Below, in pieces: positions 18,445 through 26,780 of a stretch of 64,000 bases of DNA. Both the position numbers and the translations under genes were made by a program. The notes beneath the pieces were generated by a model. It saw only the letters and a list, made by a program, of their open reading frames with translations, did not search any database and was not told the DNA's origin. The first letter of the stretch is position 1. Each line of letters opens with the position of its first letter. This DNA is from Novosphingobium sp. PhB165 (GTDB lineage: Bacteria; Pseudomonadota; Alphaproteobacteria; Sphingomonadales; Sphingomonadaceae), in the NCBI RefSeq assembly GCF_004341845.1, contig NZ_SLVB01000012.1, positions 62,001 to 126,000 on the forward strand. Direction: 5' to 3'.

Positions 18445-18937
18445 ACGCCCACGAAGGGTCGTCCCCGTCGGCGCGGCCATGGCTGGCTTCCGCGCCCAGT
18501 TTTGCCATCGCGTCTTCGTCCACCGCGCGCACTTCTCCATGATCGAAGACGAGTTGGCGGTGGAGGAATTTCCATGCTCCGTCCCGCCGCTCGTAGCGGT
18601 CGAGATAGCGGCCGTGGACGATATATTCGGTCCGCTCCGGCGGATGCGTGCAGTGCCATGCCCGCACGAGGTGCTCGCCCTCCGCCCGGTCTCCGTCGAT
18701 CACCACGACGCTGTTGGCGATCGCGTGGATGGTCAGTTCCCATGGCGCCATCGCCTCCGGCAGCCACTCGACGAAGGCATCGGGCCCGCCGCGGAACATC
18801 GTGCCGTGATCGTCCACCGCATCGTCATGATAGAGTGAGCGGACCAGCGCGAAATCGCGCCGGTCGCACCCCCGGCAATAGCGCGCGACCAGATCGATGA
18901 TCGCCATGCGATCGCACTGCTCCTGCCAATCGGGCAT
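18410..18937 (-). CDS. SnoaL-like / NTF2-fold protein
   Basis: A 175-residue NTF2-fold protein (MAIIDLVARYCRGCDRRDF, then YHDDAVDDHG and a WKFLHRQL strand). The order resembles the hydratase/isomerase-like SnoaL_4 group found in polycyclic degradation clusters; no function is assignable. The start at 18937 (ATG) has AGGGG near by; ATG 18907 is an alternative. It overlaps the end of the LysR gene and faces the ketosteroid isomerase gene. Confidence 0.73.
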   Translation of the reverse strand: MPDWQEQCDRMAIIDLVARYCRGCDRRDFALVRSLYHDDAVDDHGTMFRGGPDAFVEWLPEAMAPWELTIHAIANSVVVIDGDRAEGEHLVRAWHCTHPPERTEYIVHGRYLDRYERRDGAWKFLHRQLVFDHGEVRAVDEDAMAKLGAEASHGRADGDDPSWAFKLLAGLSRAP

Positions 18938-19003
18938 CGTCCCCTGATCCTTTCACCGCTACGGCATATTGTTTTCGATTTTCAGATTTTATTACCTCAT
19001 GTA

Positions 19004-19012
19004 TTACGCAAA
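19004..19012 (+). promoter_or_regulatory. TTACGCAAA operator-like site abutting a start codon
   Basis: An exact TTACGCAAA ends three bases before ATG 19016. The region to its left (18938-19003) is AT-rich. A protein bound here would cover the translation start region and any promoter -10 element. Inferred from motif recurrence. Confidence 0.45.
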
Positions 19013-19015
19013 TCC

Positions 19016-19432
19016 ATGATCGAATCAAATTCTACAGAGGGATTGCCGAATCAGCCGGCCATGAAGGCGGCGCTAGATGCCTATGTCGAGCGCATCAACG
19101 CGGGCGACGTTGAGGGCATTCTCGCGCTCTTCGCGCCGGACGCGGTGATTGAGGATCCAGTGGGCACCGAAGCGAAGACCGGCGCGGCAATCCGGGCATG
19201 GTTTGCCGATACGGTCGCGTTCGAAACGCGCATCCATCCGCTCGGCCCTCCGCGCGGATCGCAGGGTCGGGAAGCGGCGCTTGCCTTCGATGTGGAATTC
19301 ACCCCGCCGGACAGCCCGCGCCTGCGCATTCGCTCGATCGATGTCTGCAGCTTCGACGCGCAGAACCGGATCACCTACCTGCGCGGCTATTGGGGGCCGG
19401 ACGATATCGGCCCTGCCCATAGTCGGGCGTGA
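19016..19432 (+). CDS. Delta5-3-ketosteroid isomerase-like protein
   Basis: A 138-residue NTF2-fold protein that follows the Comamonas ketosteroid isomerase pattern: YVERINAGDVEGILALFAPD, then EDPVGTE and IRAWFA. Tyr23, Asp47 and Asp109 fall at the positions of the known oxyanion-hole Tyr, general-base Asp and second Asp. It would shift a delta5 double bond to delta4 in a 3-keto-steroid. ATG 19016 has no ribosome site and is touched by an operator-like 9-mer; ATG 19061 is an alternative but would cut off the region before Tyr23. A sulfotransferase gene follows after 56 bases. Confidence 0.78.
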   Translation: MIESNSTEGLPNQPAMKAALDAYVERINAGDVEGILALFAPDAVIEDPVGTEAKTGAAIRAWFADTVAFETRIHPLGPPRGSQGREAALAFDVEFTPPDSPRLRIRSIDVCSFDAQNRITYLRGYWGPDDIGPAHSRA

Positions 19433-19488
19433 ATCAGAAATAACGCCAAGGCCGAAGACGGCACGGCATAAAGGAGAGGATTGACCCT

Positions 19489-20655
19489 ATGGCCACGATC
19501 GCCCCCACGGACGAAGCGGCATCGTTCACCTGCGACGCTCTGCTGGACGCTGCCCGGCAGCGCGCCGGGCTGAATGATTTCGGAGACACCTGGTTCCTGG
19601 AACCGATGGAACGCTATGTAGAGGCGGTCCACCGCGAAGCCCGGCTGACGCCCGCCGGCTATGCCGCCCAGCGGGAAGTCGTGGTGAAGGGGCTGACCAG
19701 CCGGCTGCGGATGATCGAAGACATCCGCCGCGCGCCGGAAATTCTTGACGAGCATGTCGAAGTGGCCGGCGTGATCCTGGGCCTGCCGCGCACCGGCAGC
19801 ACGATTTTCCACCGCCTGCTGGCCGCCGCGCCGGGAATGACCGCGGTCCGCTGGTACGAAGCGCAGAACTTCGCGCCTTTCCCGGATGAGACCCCCGGCG
19901 ATCCACGCGAACGACGCGCCTATGCGCAGGCCATGATCGACGGCTGGCTCCAGGTATCGCCCGAACTCGTATCGATCCACCCCCTCGACCCCGAGGCGCC
20001 GGACGAGGAGATCCTCATCCTTGGCCAGATGTTCGTTTCGACGATGATCGAGGGCATGAGCTTCGTCCCCTCCTTCGCGCGCTGGCTGGACGGATACGAC
20101 CAGTCACGCGGGCATGAGGATCTGAAGACCATCCTCAAGTACCTGCAATGGCAGGATCCGGCCCGGCGCGGGGCGAAGTGGATCCTCAAAAGCCCCTCCA
20201 ACCTGCCTTACGCCGAACTGGCCGCGCGCGCCTTTCCGGAGGCGCTGCTGATCATGACGCACCGCGATCCGGCAGAGGTCGTGCCCTCCTACGTCAGCAT
20301 GGAAGCCGCGCTCTACAAGCTGGCGGCGACGGTGGACGATCGGGAAGTCGGCCAGTTCTGGTCCGCCCGGCTGGCCGAATGGATGGCCCTGTTCGAACAG
20401 GCTCGCGCCCGCATCGGCGAGCATAGGTTTGTCGATATCGATTACCGCGCCGTCGCGCGCGATCCCATCGGGCAGGCGGAACGGGTGCTGGCACGGATGG
20501 GCGTGGCGCCGTACGAAGCCGCGCTGGCCGAATTCATGGCCGGGAACAGCCGCGAACAACGCCCGACACACGACTACGCGCCGGAGCGCTTCGGGGTAGA
20601 CATGGCAACGGTGCGCGACGCCTTCGCCGGATACCGCGCCCGCTACCTGTCTTAA
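19489..20655 (+). CDS. Sulfotransferase-family protein
   Basis: A 388-residue protein with the PAPS-binding loop GLPRTGST (residues 98-105) and a 3'-phosphate segment HRDPAEVVPSY (from residue 258). It would transfer sulfate from PAPS to a hydroxyl of a small molecule; homologues are common in sphingomonads and mycobacteria beside lipid and steroid genes, but substrates are mostly unknown. AGGAGAGG precedes ATG 19489. It sits between the ketosteroid isomerase and the convergent KstD-like gene (23-base gap). Confidence 0.85.
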   Translation: MATIAPTDEAASFTCDALLDAARQRAGLNDFGDTWFLEPMERYVEAVHREARLTPAGYAAQREVVVKGLTSRLRMIEDIRRAPEILDEHVEVAGVILGLPRTGSTIFHRLLAAAPGMTAVRWYEAQNFAPFPDETPGDPRERRAYAQAMIDGWLQVSPELVSIHPLDPEAPDEEILILGQMFVSTMIEGMSFVPSFARWLDGYDQSRGHEDLKTILKYLQWQDPARRGAKWILKSPSNLPYAELAARAFPEALLIMTHRDPAEVVPSYVSMEAALYKLAATVDDREVGQFWSARLAEWMALFEQARARIGEHRFVDIDYRAVARDPIGQAERVLARMGVAPYEAALAEFMAGNSREQRPTHDYAPERFGVDMATVRDAFAGYRARYLS

Positions 20656-20678
20656 GGTAGCGGGAAGGATCGGCGCGA

Positions 20679-22394
20679 TCAGCTGTTCGCGCCGGTCAGG
20701 TCCCGTGCAGCGATGTAGCCGAAGGTCATGGCCGGGCCGATGGTGACGCCAGCACCCGGATAGCTTTCCCCCATGGCCGATGCGGCATTGTTGCCCACGG
20801 CATAGAGGCCGGGGATGGCGGCGCCGTGATCGTCCACCACTTGCGCGCGCGCATTGGTGCGCAGGCCGCCGTTAGTACCGATGTCGCCCGGATAGATCGG
20901 CAGGGCATAGAACGGCCCTTCCGTCAGCGGGCGCAGACAAGGGTTCGGGCCATGGCGGTAATCACCGTACATCTTGTCATAGGCCGCCTCTCCGCGATGG
21001 AAGACGGGATCGCGGCCTTCCGCCGCATGGACGTTGAACTGTGCCACGGTGCCGGCCAGCGCGGCCGGATCCATGCCGATCTTTGCCGCCAGTTCCTCCA
21101 CGCTCTGCCCCTTGCGCAGGATCTGGCGCACGCCGCGCGATTGCAGCCAGTCCGGCACCAGCGGCAGCAACGGGCCCATCGGGAACTGATGGCGATAGCG
21201 ATTGTCGAAGATCATCCAGCTAGGGCTGGCATCGCCATGGTCGCGCTGGCGGCGCGCCATCTCCTGCCCGGTGACGTGGTAGGACGCCGCCTCGTTCAGA
21301 TAGCGCTCGCCCTTCTGGTTCACCATGATGCAGCCCGGCAGTGCCCGCTCGATCGTGCAGAGCCTGCCGCGATCCTCACCCGGAACGTAGAACACCGGCG
21401 CGGCCCAGGCCGATTGCAGGTTCATCGTACCCGCCCCGATCGCCGCGCCAGCCCGGATGGAATCGCCGGTATTGCTGGTGACGCCGCCGGACAGTTTCGC
21501 CTGCGGATAAAGCGGCGCATTGGCATCGCGCATCTGCTGGTTCTTGTCGAACCCGCCCGCCGCCAGCACCACGCCCTTGCGCACGCCGATCCGCAGGGGC
21601 TTGCCGTCGCGCTCCACCACGATACCGGTGACGCGGCCGTCCCCGTGCTCATCCTCGCGCACGATCTCCCGCATCGGGCTCGCCAGCCACACCGGCACGC
21701 CTGCCTCGTCCAGCGCCAGCCGCAGCGCTCCCGTCAGCGCCGTGCCCAGAGTCAGGCGGCGATCCTTGCGCGAAGTGAAGCGGAACGGTAGGTCCAGCCA
21801 ATACTTGCCCATGTTGGCGACAAGGTGCGTGAACCAGCCCTTGGTGCGGTAGAGCAGCTCGTAGGTCTCCGCGAAGGTCCACTGGAGATAGCCGAACAGG
21901 CTGGCTGCCGGGGAAGGAAAGCGCTGCGTGCGGATCGCCGCGCCCAGCAGCTTGCCGTCGAACTCCAACGGCAGATGGGTGCGGAATCCGGTAGGCGAGC
22001 CGCCCGGATTTTCCGCATGATAGTCGGGATAGGGCTGCGCCTGATAGCGCACGCGCGTATTGGCGGTGACCCAGCGCAGCATGGGCGCGGCATTGTCCAC
22101 GTAGGCGCGGATGTTGGCATCGGGCACATTGGTGGCCGAAAGCCCGCGCACATAGCGGAAGGCATCGTCCAGATCGTCCACAAACCCGGCTTCACGCGCC
22201 TGGTCGCTGCCCGGAATCCAGATGCCGCCACCCGACGTGGCGGAAGTGCCGCCCCACAGTGGGTCCTTTTCGACGATCAGCACATCGGCCCGGTTATGCG
22301 CCGCGACCAGCGCGGACAGCATCCCGCCTGCCCCCGATCCGACGACGACGACATCGACGACTCTGTCCCACTGCGCGCTCGAATTCCCGGTCAT
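20679..22394 (-). CDS. 3-ketosteroid dehydrogenase-family FAD protein
   Basis: A 571-residue flavoprotein. The FAD motif GSGAGG is at residues 19-24, then WGGTSATSGGGIWIP; the C-terminal part carries FYALPIYPGDIGTNGG and ESYPGAGVTIGPAMTFGY, the pattern of 3-ketosteroid delta1-dehydrogenases and related delta4(5-alpha) dehydrogenases. It would introduce a double bond into ring A of a 3-keto-steroid or a similar cyclic ketone. ATG 22394 is used although its GAGAGG is very close; GTG 22403 is the alternative. It is divergent from SDR 22530 across an operator-rich region. Confidence 0.82.
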   Translation of the reverse strand: MTGNSSAQWDRVVDVVVVGSGAGGMLSALVAAHNRADVLIVEKDPLWGGTSATSGGGIWIPGSDQAREAGFVDDLDDAFRYVRGLSATNVPDANIRAYVDNAAPMLRWVTANTRVRYQAQPYPDYHAENPGGSPTGFRTHLPLEFDGKLLGAAIRTQRFPSPAASLFGYLQWTFAETYELLYRTKGWFTHLVANMGKYWLDLPFRFTSRKDRRLTLGTALTGALRLALDEAGVPVWLASPMREIVREDEHGDGRVTGIVVERDGKPLRIGVRKGVVLAAGGFDKNQQMRDANAPLYPQAKLSGGVTSNTGDSIRAGAAIGAGTMNLQSAWAAPVFYVPGEDRGRLCTIERALPGCIMVNQKGERYLNEAASYHVTGQEMARRQRDHGDASPSWMIFDNRYRHQFPMGPLLPLVPDWLQSRGVRQILRKGQSVEELAAKIGMDPAALAGTVAQFNVHAAEGRDPVFHRGEAAYDKMYGDYRHGPNPCLRPLTEGPFYALPIYPGDIGTNGGLRTNARAQVVDDHGAAIPGLYAVGNNAASAMGESYPGAGVTIGPAMTFGYIAARDLTGANS

Positions 22395-22440
22395 GCCTCT
22401 CACCCGGCCGGCAGCCCGGCCTCTTTATAGGATCTTGTGA

Positions 22441-22506
22441 CGCATGTTGCGATTGATATTGCGCTCCTGTCAACTCCATGCGTAAAATGACACGTCATTT
22501 TTTACG
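22441..22506. promoter_or_regulatory. Divergent operator region with large dyad
   Basis: TGCGTAAAATGAC (22479-22491) faces GTCATTTTTTACG (22494-22506), a near-perfect inverted repeat spaced by 2 bases. Two TTGCG copies (22447 and 22459 region) in direct order stand to the left. The half-site is a form of TTTGCGTAA. It separates the divergent KstD-like and SDR genes and ends 23 bases before the SDR start. Confidence 0.55.
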
Positions 22507-22529
22507 AGTCATTCGGGTAAAAGAGCATA

Positions 22530-23291
22530 ATGGTGGAGATGGAAGGTAAAGTGGCGCTGATTACCGGCGCGGGACAGGGCATCGGCCTGGGCGTGGCGCG
22601 GGCGATGGCGCAGGCCGGCGCGAAGGTGATGCTGGCAGGCCGCACTTATGACAAGGTGCTACAGGCGAGGCAGGCGATCGTCGCGGAAGGCGGCGAGGCG
22701 CAGGCACTGGCCTGCGACGTCTGCAATGCCGAGCACATCGACGCGGCGGTAGAGGCCACTTGCGCCGCGTTCGGCGGGATCGACGTGCTGGTCAACAACG
22801 CGCAGCAAGTGCCGCTGGGCAAGCTGGACGATGTGACGGACGAGGCATTCATTACGGGCTTCGAATCCGGTCCGCTGGCCACTTTCCGCCTGATGAAGCG
22901 CGTCCAGCCGGTGATGGCGGCGCGCGGCGGCGGCACGATCTTCAACTTCGCCTCCTCCGCCGGAATCCGCTGGGACATGACCGGATACGGCGCCTATGCC
23001 GCCGTGAAGCAGGCCACCCGCGCTCTGACCCGCGCTGCCGCCGCCGAGTGGGGCCGCGCCGGCGTGCGCGTGCTGACCATCGCGCCGCATGGGGAATCGC
23101 CCGGCCTCAAAGGCTGGATCGAACACAATCCGGCAGAGGCCGAAGCTTTCTTCCGCACCATTCCGCTCGGCCGGATCGGCCGGCTTGAGGAAGACATCGG
23201 CCGCGCGCTGGTGGCCCTGTGCGGCACCGACCTTGGCTATCTGACCGGCGCCACCATCCCGCTCGACGGCGGGCAGGCCAACTTCGACTGA
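22530..23291 (+). CDS. Short-chain dehydrogenase/reductase (SDR)
   Basis: A 253-residue classical SDR with TGAGQGIG, NNAQ at the NNAG position, and the catalytic YAAVK. It ends in LDGGQANFD. ATG 22530 is taken as start; ATG 22539 lies too close to the GGTGGAG in front of it. It heads a + strand operon with an EthD protein, another SDR and an esterase. The large dyad upstream suggests co-regulation with the KstD-like gene. Confidence 0.87.
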   Translation: MVEMEGKVALITGAGQGIGLGVARAMAQAGAKVMLAGRTYDKVLQARQAIVAEGGEAQALACDVCNAEHIDAAVEATCAAFGGIDVLVNNAQQVPLGKLDDVTDEAFITGFESGPLATFRLMKRVQPVMAARGGGTIFNFASSAGIRWDMTGYGAYAAVKQATRALTRAAAAEWGRAGVRVLTIAPHGESPGLKGWIEHNPAEAEAFFRTIPLGRIGRLEEDIGRALVALCGTDLGYLTGATIPLDGGQANFD

Positions 23292-23306
23292 GGGAGACGA
23301 CAGAAC

Positions 23307-24014
23307 GTGGAGAAGATCGTCGCTGCCCTTTGGGCACCTCAGGATGAAAATCGCGCCGCCTATGCGGAGCGGCTGCTGGCCGGATTGCCCGCCGCGCTGC
23401 AGGCGGCCGGTGCGCAGCGCGTGCGGCTGAACTTGCGCGATGCGGCCGTCGCGCCGGCCGACCAGATGATCCAGCGCTGGCAGGCCCCGCAGCAGGATGC
23501 GATCGTCCAGTTCTGGCTGGATTCGGCCAACAGCCGGTTTCGCGGCGCGGTAGACGCCGTGCTGGCGGAATATTGCGACCGTTTCGCCGCATGGCTGGTC
23601 TGCGAATCTACCATCATCGCCAACGACGCGCACCCGCCCCGGCCCGACGCGCGGACCTGGGGCTGGAGTCAGTCGACATTCCTAGCGTTCCGCCGCGATA
23701 TGAGCCGCGACGCCGCGCTCGCGCACTGGGTGGGCGAACACACCCGCGTCGCCATCGAGACGCAATCGAACTTCGAATACGTGCAGAACATCGTCGTGCG
23801 CCCGCTCACGGCAGATGCGCCGGCCTACGATGCTTTCGTAGAAGAGTGCTTCCCGGCCGAGGCGATGTCCGCGCCGGAAGTGGTCTTCGACGCGGCCGGC
23901 GATCCCGCCAAGTTCGAAGAGAACGCCCGCATCATGATGGACAGCTGCACGCGCTTCATCGACTTTTCGCGGATCGATGTGATCCCGACCAGCCAATTCC
24001 AGTTCGCGGACTGA
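23307..24014 (+). CDS. EthD-domain-like protein
   Basis: A 235-residue protein made of two ferredoxin-like halves; the second carries the EthD-like pattern RRDMSRDAALAHWVGEHTRVA and ends in a FxxF-type strand. GTG 23307 follows GGGAGA. No catalytic motif is known for the family in this context. It lies 15 bases after the SDR stop and 45 before the next SDR, so it is operon-coupled. Confidence 0.66.
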   Translation: MEKIVAALWAPQDENRAAYAERLLAGLPAALQAAGAQRVRLNLRDAAVAPADQMIQRWQAPQQDAIVQFWLDSANSRFRGAVDAVLAEYCDRFAAWLVCESTIIANDAHPPRPDARTWGWSQSTFLAFRRDMSRDAALAHWVGEHTRVAIETQSNFEYVQNIVVRPLTADAPAYDAFVEECFPAEAMSAPEVVFDAAGDPAKFEENARIMMDSCTRFIDFSRIDVIPTSQFQFAD

Positions 24015-24059
24015 CGCACGCGCTGACTGTAGACAAATAGAACCAACGGGAGAGAGAAA

Positions 24060-24938
24060 ATGGCGCAAGGAAACGGAAAGGTCGCGCTCGTCACTGGCGC
24101 AAGCCGGGGCGCCGGGGCGGGCATTGCGCGCGGCTTCGGCGAAATGGGCTACACCGTCTACGTCACCGGCCGCACGACCGTGCCGGGCGATGCCAAGGGG
24201 TGGGACGGATCGGTGCTTCCGGGCACGGTGGCGGAAACCGCCGCCCGCGTGAACGAATTGGGCGGCACGGGCATCCCGGTGGTCTGCGACCATGCCGACG
24301 ATACGCAAGTCGCCGCGCTGTTCGACCGTATCCTGCAGGAATCCGGTCGACTGGACGTGCTCGTCAACAATGCCGCCTATATGCATCACCAGCTGATCGC
24401 CAAGATGCCGTTCTGGGAGAAGGAGCTGGACGCACAGAAGATTCTCGATGTCGGTCTGCGCTCCGCCTATGTCGCCAGCTGGCACGCGGCGCGGATGATG
24501 GTGCCGCAGGGATCGGGCTGCATCGCCATGACCTCTTCCTTCGGCGCTTCCTGCTACATGCACGGCCCCGCCTATGGCGCGCAGAAGGCCGGGCTCGACA
24601 AGCTTGCGCACGACATGGAGCACGATCTGCGCGGCACCGGCGTTGTCGCCGTCTCACTATGGCTGGGCCCGCAAGTCACCGAACGGGCAGAGATCGCCCG
24701 CCGCACCAATCCCGAACAGTATGAGGCTTTCGCGGAAATGGCGGAGAACCCGGAATTTTCCGCGCATGTGCTGGAAGCGATCCAGAACGCACCGGATCGC
24801 GAGGAGCTTTCCGGCCAGACGCTCATCACCGCCGAAGTCGCCCGCACCCTGGGCGTTACCGATCGCGGGCGCGAGCGTCCCTCACACCGCGAGATGCTGG
24901 GCAGCCCGCGCCCGAAGAACCCGGCTGCGGTCTATTGA
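24060..24938 (+). CDS. SDR of the DHRS1-like type
   Basis: A 292-residue SDR: TGASRGAGAG, a long loop with TGRTTVPGDAKGWDG typical of the DHRS1 group, NNAAYM at the NNAG position and catalytic YGAQK. A C-terminal extension beyond the SDR core lacks the usual DGG end. DHRS1-type SDRs reduce steroids and other ketones in animals; the bacterial ones are uncharacterised. GGGAGAG precedes the ATG. Confidence 0.84.
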   Translation: MAQGNGKVALVTGASRGAGAGIARGFGEMGYTVYVTGRTTVPGDAKGWDGSVLPGTVAETAARVNELGGTGIPVVCDHADDTQVAALFDRILQESGRLDVLVNNAAYMHHQLIAKMPFWEKELDAQKILDVGLRSAYVASWHAARMMVPQGSGCIAMTSSFGASCYMHGPAYGAQKAGLDKLAHDMEHDLRGTGVVAVSLWLGPQVTERAEIARRTNPEQYEAFAEMAENPEFSAHVLEAIQNAPDREELSGQTLITAEVARTLGVTDRGRERPSHREMLGSPRPKNPAAVY

Positions 24939-25021
24939 CGCTGACCGCCCGCAGACCAGACTGAGGAATGACACCGGCGAGGCGAACGCGCCCGCCGGTC
25001 AAGGAGAGGAACGCCCCGAGG

Positions 25022-25963
25022 ATGCTCGATCCCCATATCAAGGCACTGCTGGAGATGTTCTCCGCCGCCCCGAAAGTCGATTACGCCACGATCACACCCG
25101 AAGCGTTGCGGGCGACCAGCGACCAGCCGATGGCCTTCGCCCCGCCGCCCGAAGTGGCGCGGGTGGAGGATCTGGTCTTGCCACTGCCCGGCCGCGATAT
25201 TCCGGCGCGGCTCTACCTGCCCGAAGGCGCGGCTGAAACCGGAGATGAAACCCCGCCGCTGGTGGTCTTCTACCATGGCGGCGGCTGGGTGATCGGCACG
25301 CTGGACACGCATGATGCCACTTGCCGCCAACTGGCGCGCGAAAGCGGCGCGGCGGTGCTGTCGGTCGGCTATCGCCTCGCGCCCGAACATCCGTTCCCCA
25401 CGCCGCTTGACGATTGCTACGACGCGCTGGTCTGGGCAGCGGCCCATGGCGAAACGTTGGGTGTCGATGCCAAGCGACTGGCCGTGGCGGGCGACAGCGC
25501 CGGAGGCAACCTTGCCGCAGCAGTCGCGATCCGCGCGCGTGACGAAGGCGGCCCGGCGTTGCGCCATCAGGCGCTGGCCTATCCGGTCACCTGCAACAGC
25601 TTCGGCCACGCCTCCTACGCAGAGAATGGCGACGGCAGCTATTTCCTCTCCACCGATGCCATGCGCTGGTTCTGGCAGCACTATCTGGGCAGCGACACGG
25701 CCGATCACGTCCCGCTCGCCAGCGTGCTGGGCACGCCCGATCTTGCCGGGCTGCCTTCGGCCACGGTGATCACGGCCGAGCACGATCCGCTGCGCGACGA
25801 AGGCATGGCCTATGCCGCGCGACTGGGCGAAGCGGGCGTGAAGGTCGACAGCACCATCGCGCCGGGGATGATCCACGGCTTCCTGTCGATGTTTCAGGCG
25901 GTGCCCGGCGCGCTGCCATGGATGGAGCGCGCCGGGAGGGGACTACGCGAAGCGCTCGCCTGA
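25022..25963 (+). CDS. Alpha/beta hydrolase, hormone-sensitive lipase family
   Basis: A 313-residue esterase. The oxyanion motif HGGG and the nucleophile motif GDSAGG mark the HSL/Aes family; the Asp of EHDPLRDEG and the His of IHGFLSMF complete the triad. It cleaves small acyl esters, and in this operon could hydrolyse the ester or lactone left by a Baeyer-Villiger step. ATG 25022 is chosen over 24968 because the family's N-terminus (LDPHIKALLEMF) begins there. The stop lies inside a terminator hairpin. Confidence 0.9.
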   Translation: MLDPHIKALLEMFSAAPKVDYATITPEALRATSDQPMAFAPPPEVARVEDLVLPLPGRDIPARLYLPEGAAETGDETPPLVVFYHGGGWVIGTLDTHDATCRQLARESGAAVLSVGYRLAPEHPFPTPLDDCYDALVWAAAHGETLGVDAKRLAVAGDSAGGNLAAAVAIRARDEGGPALRHQALAYPVTCNSFGHASYAENGDGSYFLSTDAMRWFWQHYLGSDTADHVPLASVLGTPDLAGLPSATVITAEHDPLRDEGMAYAARLGEAGVKVDSTIAPGMIHGFLSMFQAVPGALPWMERAGRGLREALA

Positions 25964-25977
25964 CAGTTCAGGCGAGC
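25954..25977. terminator. Bidirectional terminator hairpin
   Basis: GCTCGCCTGA and TCAGGCGAGC form a perfect 10-base stem with a 4-base loop (25954-25963, 25968-25977), including the esterase stop codon. It separates convergent operons (esterase and SDR). No strong T-run follows. Confidence 0.65.
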
Positions 25978-25987
25978 GTCCTATCGA

Positions 25988-26743
25988 TCAGATGGCGGTC
26001 GCGCCGCCATCGATCACCATGGGATGACCGGTGACGAAAGCCGACGCGTCGCTGCAGAGCCAGACGACCGCCTCGGCAATTTCCTCCGCCTTGCCCATGC
26101 GGCCCATCGGGGTCATTCCCTCGATCACTTGCTTCATCTGCGGATCGGCGACCAGCGGCGCGGTCATCGGCGTTTCGATCACGCCGGGGCACACCGCATT
26201 GACGCGGATGCCCGCCTTGGCCCAGCGCAACGCGCCGTGGCGGGTAAGGCCGATGACGCCGTGCTTGGTGGCAGTGTAGCCGGGCTGGCTGGGATTGCCC
26301 ACCAGACCGTTGATCGATGCCGTGTTGACGATGGCGCCACCGCCCTGCGCCAGCATCACTTCCGCTTCCTCCCGCATGCACAGCATCACGCCGGTCAGAT
26401 TGATGCCTACGCTGCGCGCCCAGACCTCATCCTCATATTCGTTGGCGGCGATGGAGTTGATCCCGGCATTATTGAACGCATAGTCGAGCCGGCCGAATGC
26501 GGAGACCGCGGCGGCGACCATCGCCTTCACCTCATCCCCCTTGCTCACGTCGCAGCGTTGCCAGACGGCCTTGCCGCCGGCCTGCTCGATCAGCGAGACG
26601 GTTTCACGGCCGCCTTCCTCATTGACGTCGCTGACCAGCACGCTGGCGCCAGAGCGGGCGAAGGCCAGCGCGGCGGCGCGGCCGATGCCGCCGCTTGCGC
26701 CGGTGACCAGCGCGACCTTGCCGGCCAATCCGTAATCGATCAT
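25988..26743 (-). CDS. Short-chain dehydrogenase/reductase (SDR)
   Basis: A 251-residue classical SDR with TGASGGIG, NNAG and catalytic YTATK, ending VIDGGATAI. ATG 26743 is preferred for its spacing to GAGAGGA; ATG 26749 is two residues longer. It is the last gene of the - strand Baeyer-Villiger operon and ends against the shared terminator hairpin. Confidence 0.87.
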   Translation of the reverse strand: MIDYGLAGKVALVTGASGGIGRAAALAFARSGASVLVSDVNEEGGRETVSLIEQAGGKAVWQRCDVSKGDEVKAMVAAAVSAFGRLDYAFNNAGINSIAANEYEDEVWARSVGINLTGVMLCMREEAEVMLAQGGGAIVNTASINGLVGNPSQPGYTATKHGVIGLTRHGALRWAKAGIRVNAVCPGVIETPMTAPLVADPQMKQVIEGMTPMGRMGKAEEIAEAVVWLCSDASAFVTGHPMVIDGGATAI

Positions 26744-26780
26744 TCCCATATCCTCTCTCAGATCTCTTTCAGGCAGCTAC

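Noticed and set aside
19016..19432. Alternative reading of the isomerase as a generic SnoaL-like protein
   Set aside because: The three active-site residues and the EDPVG context match ketosteroid isomerase better than the other NTF2-fold proteins of the window.
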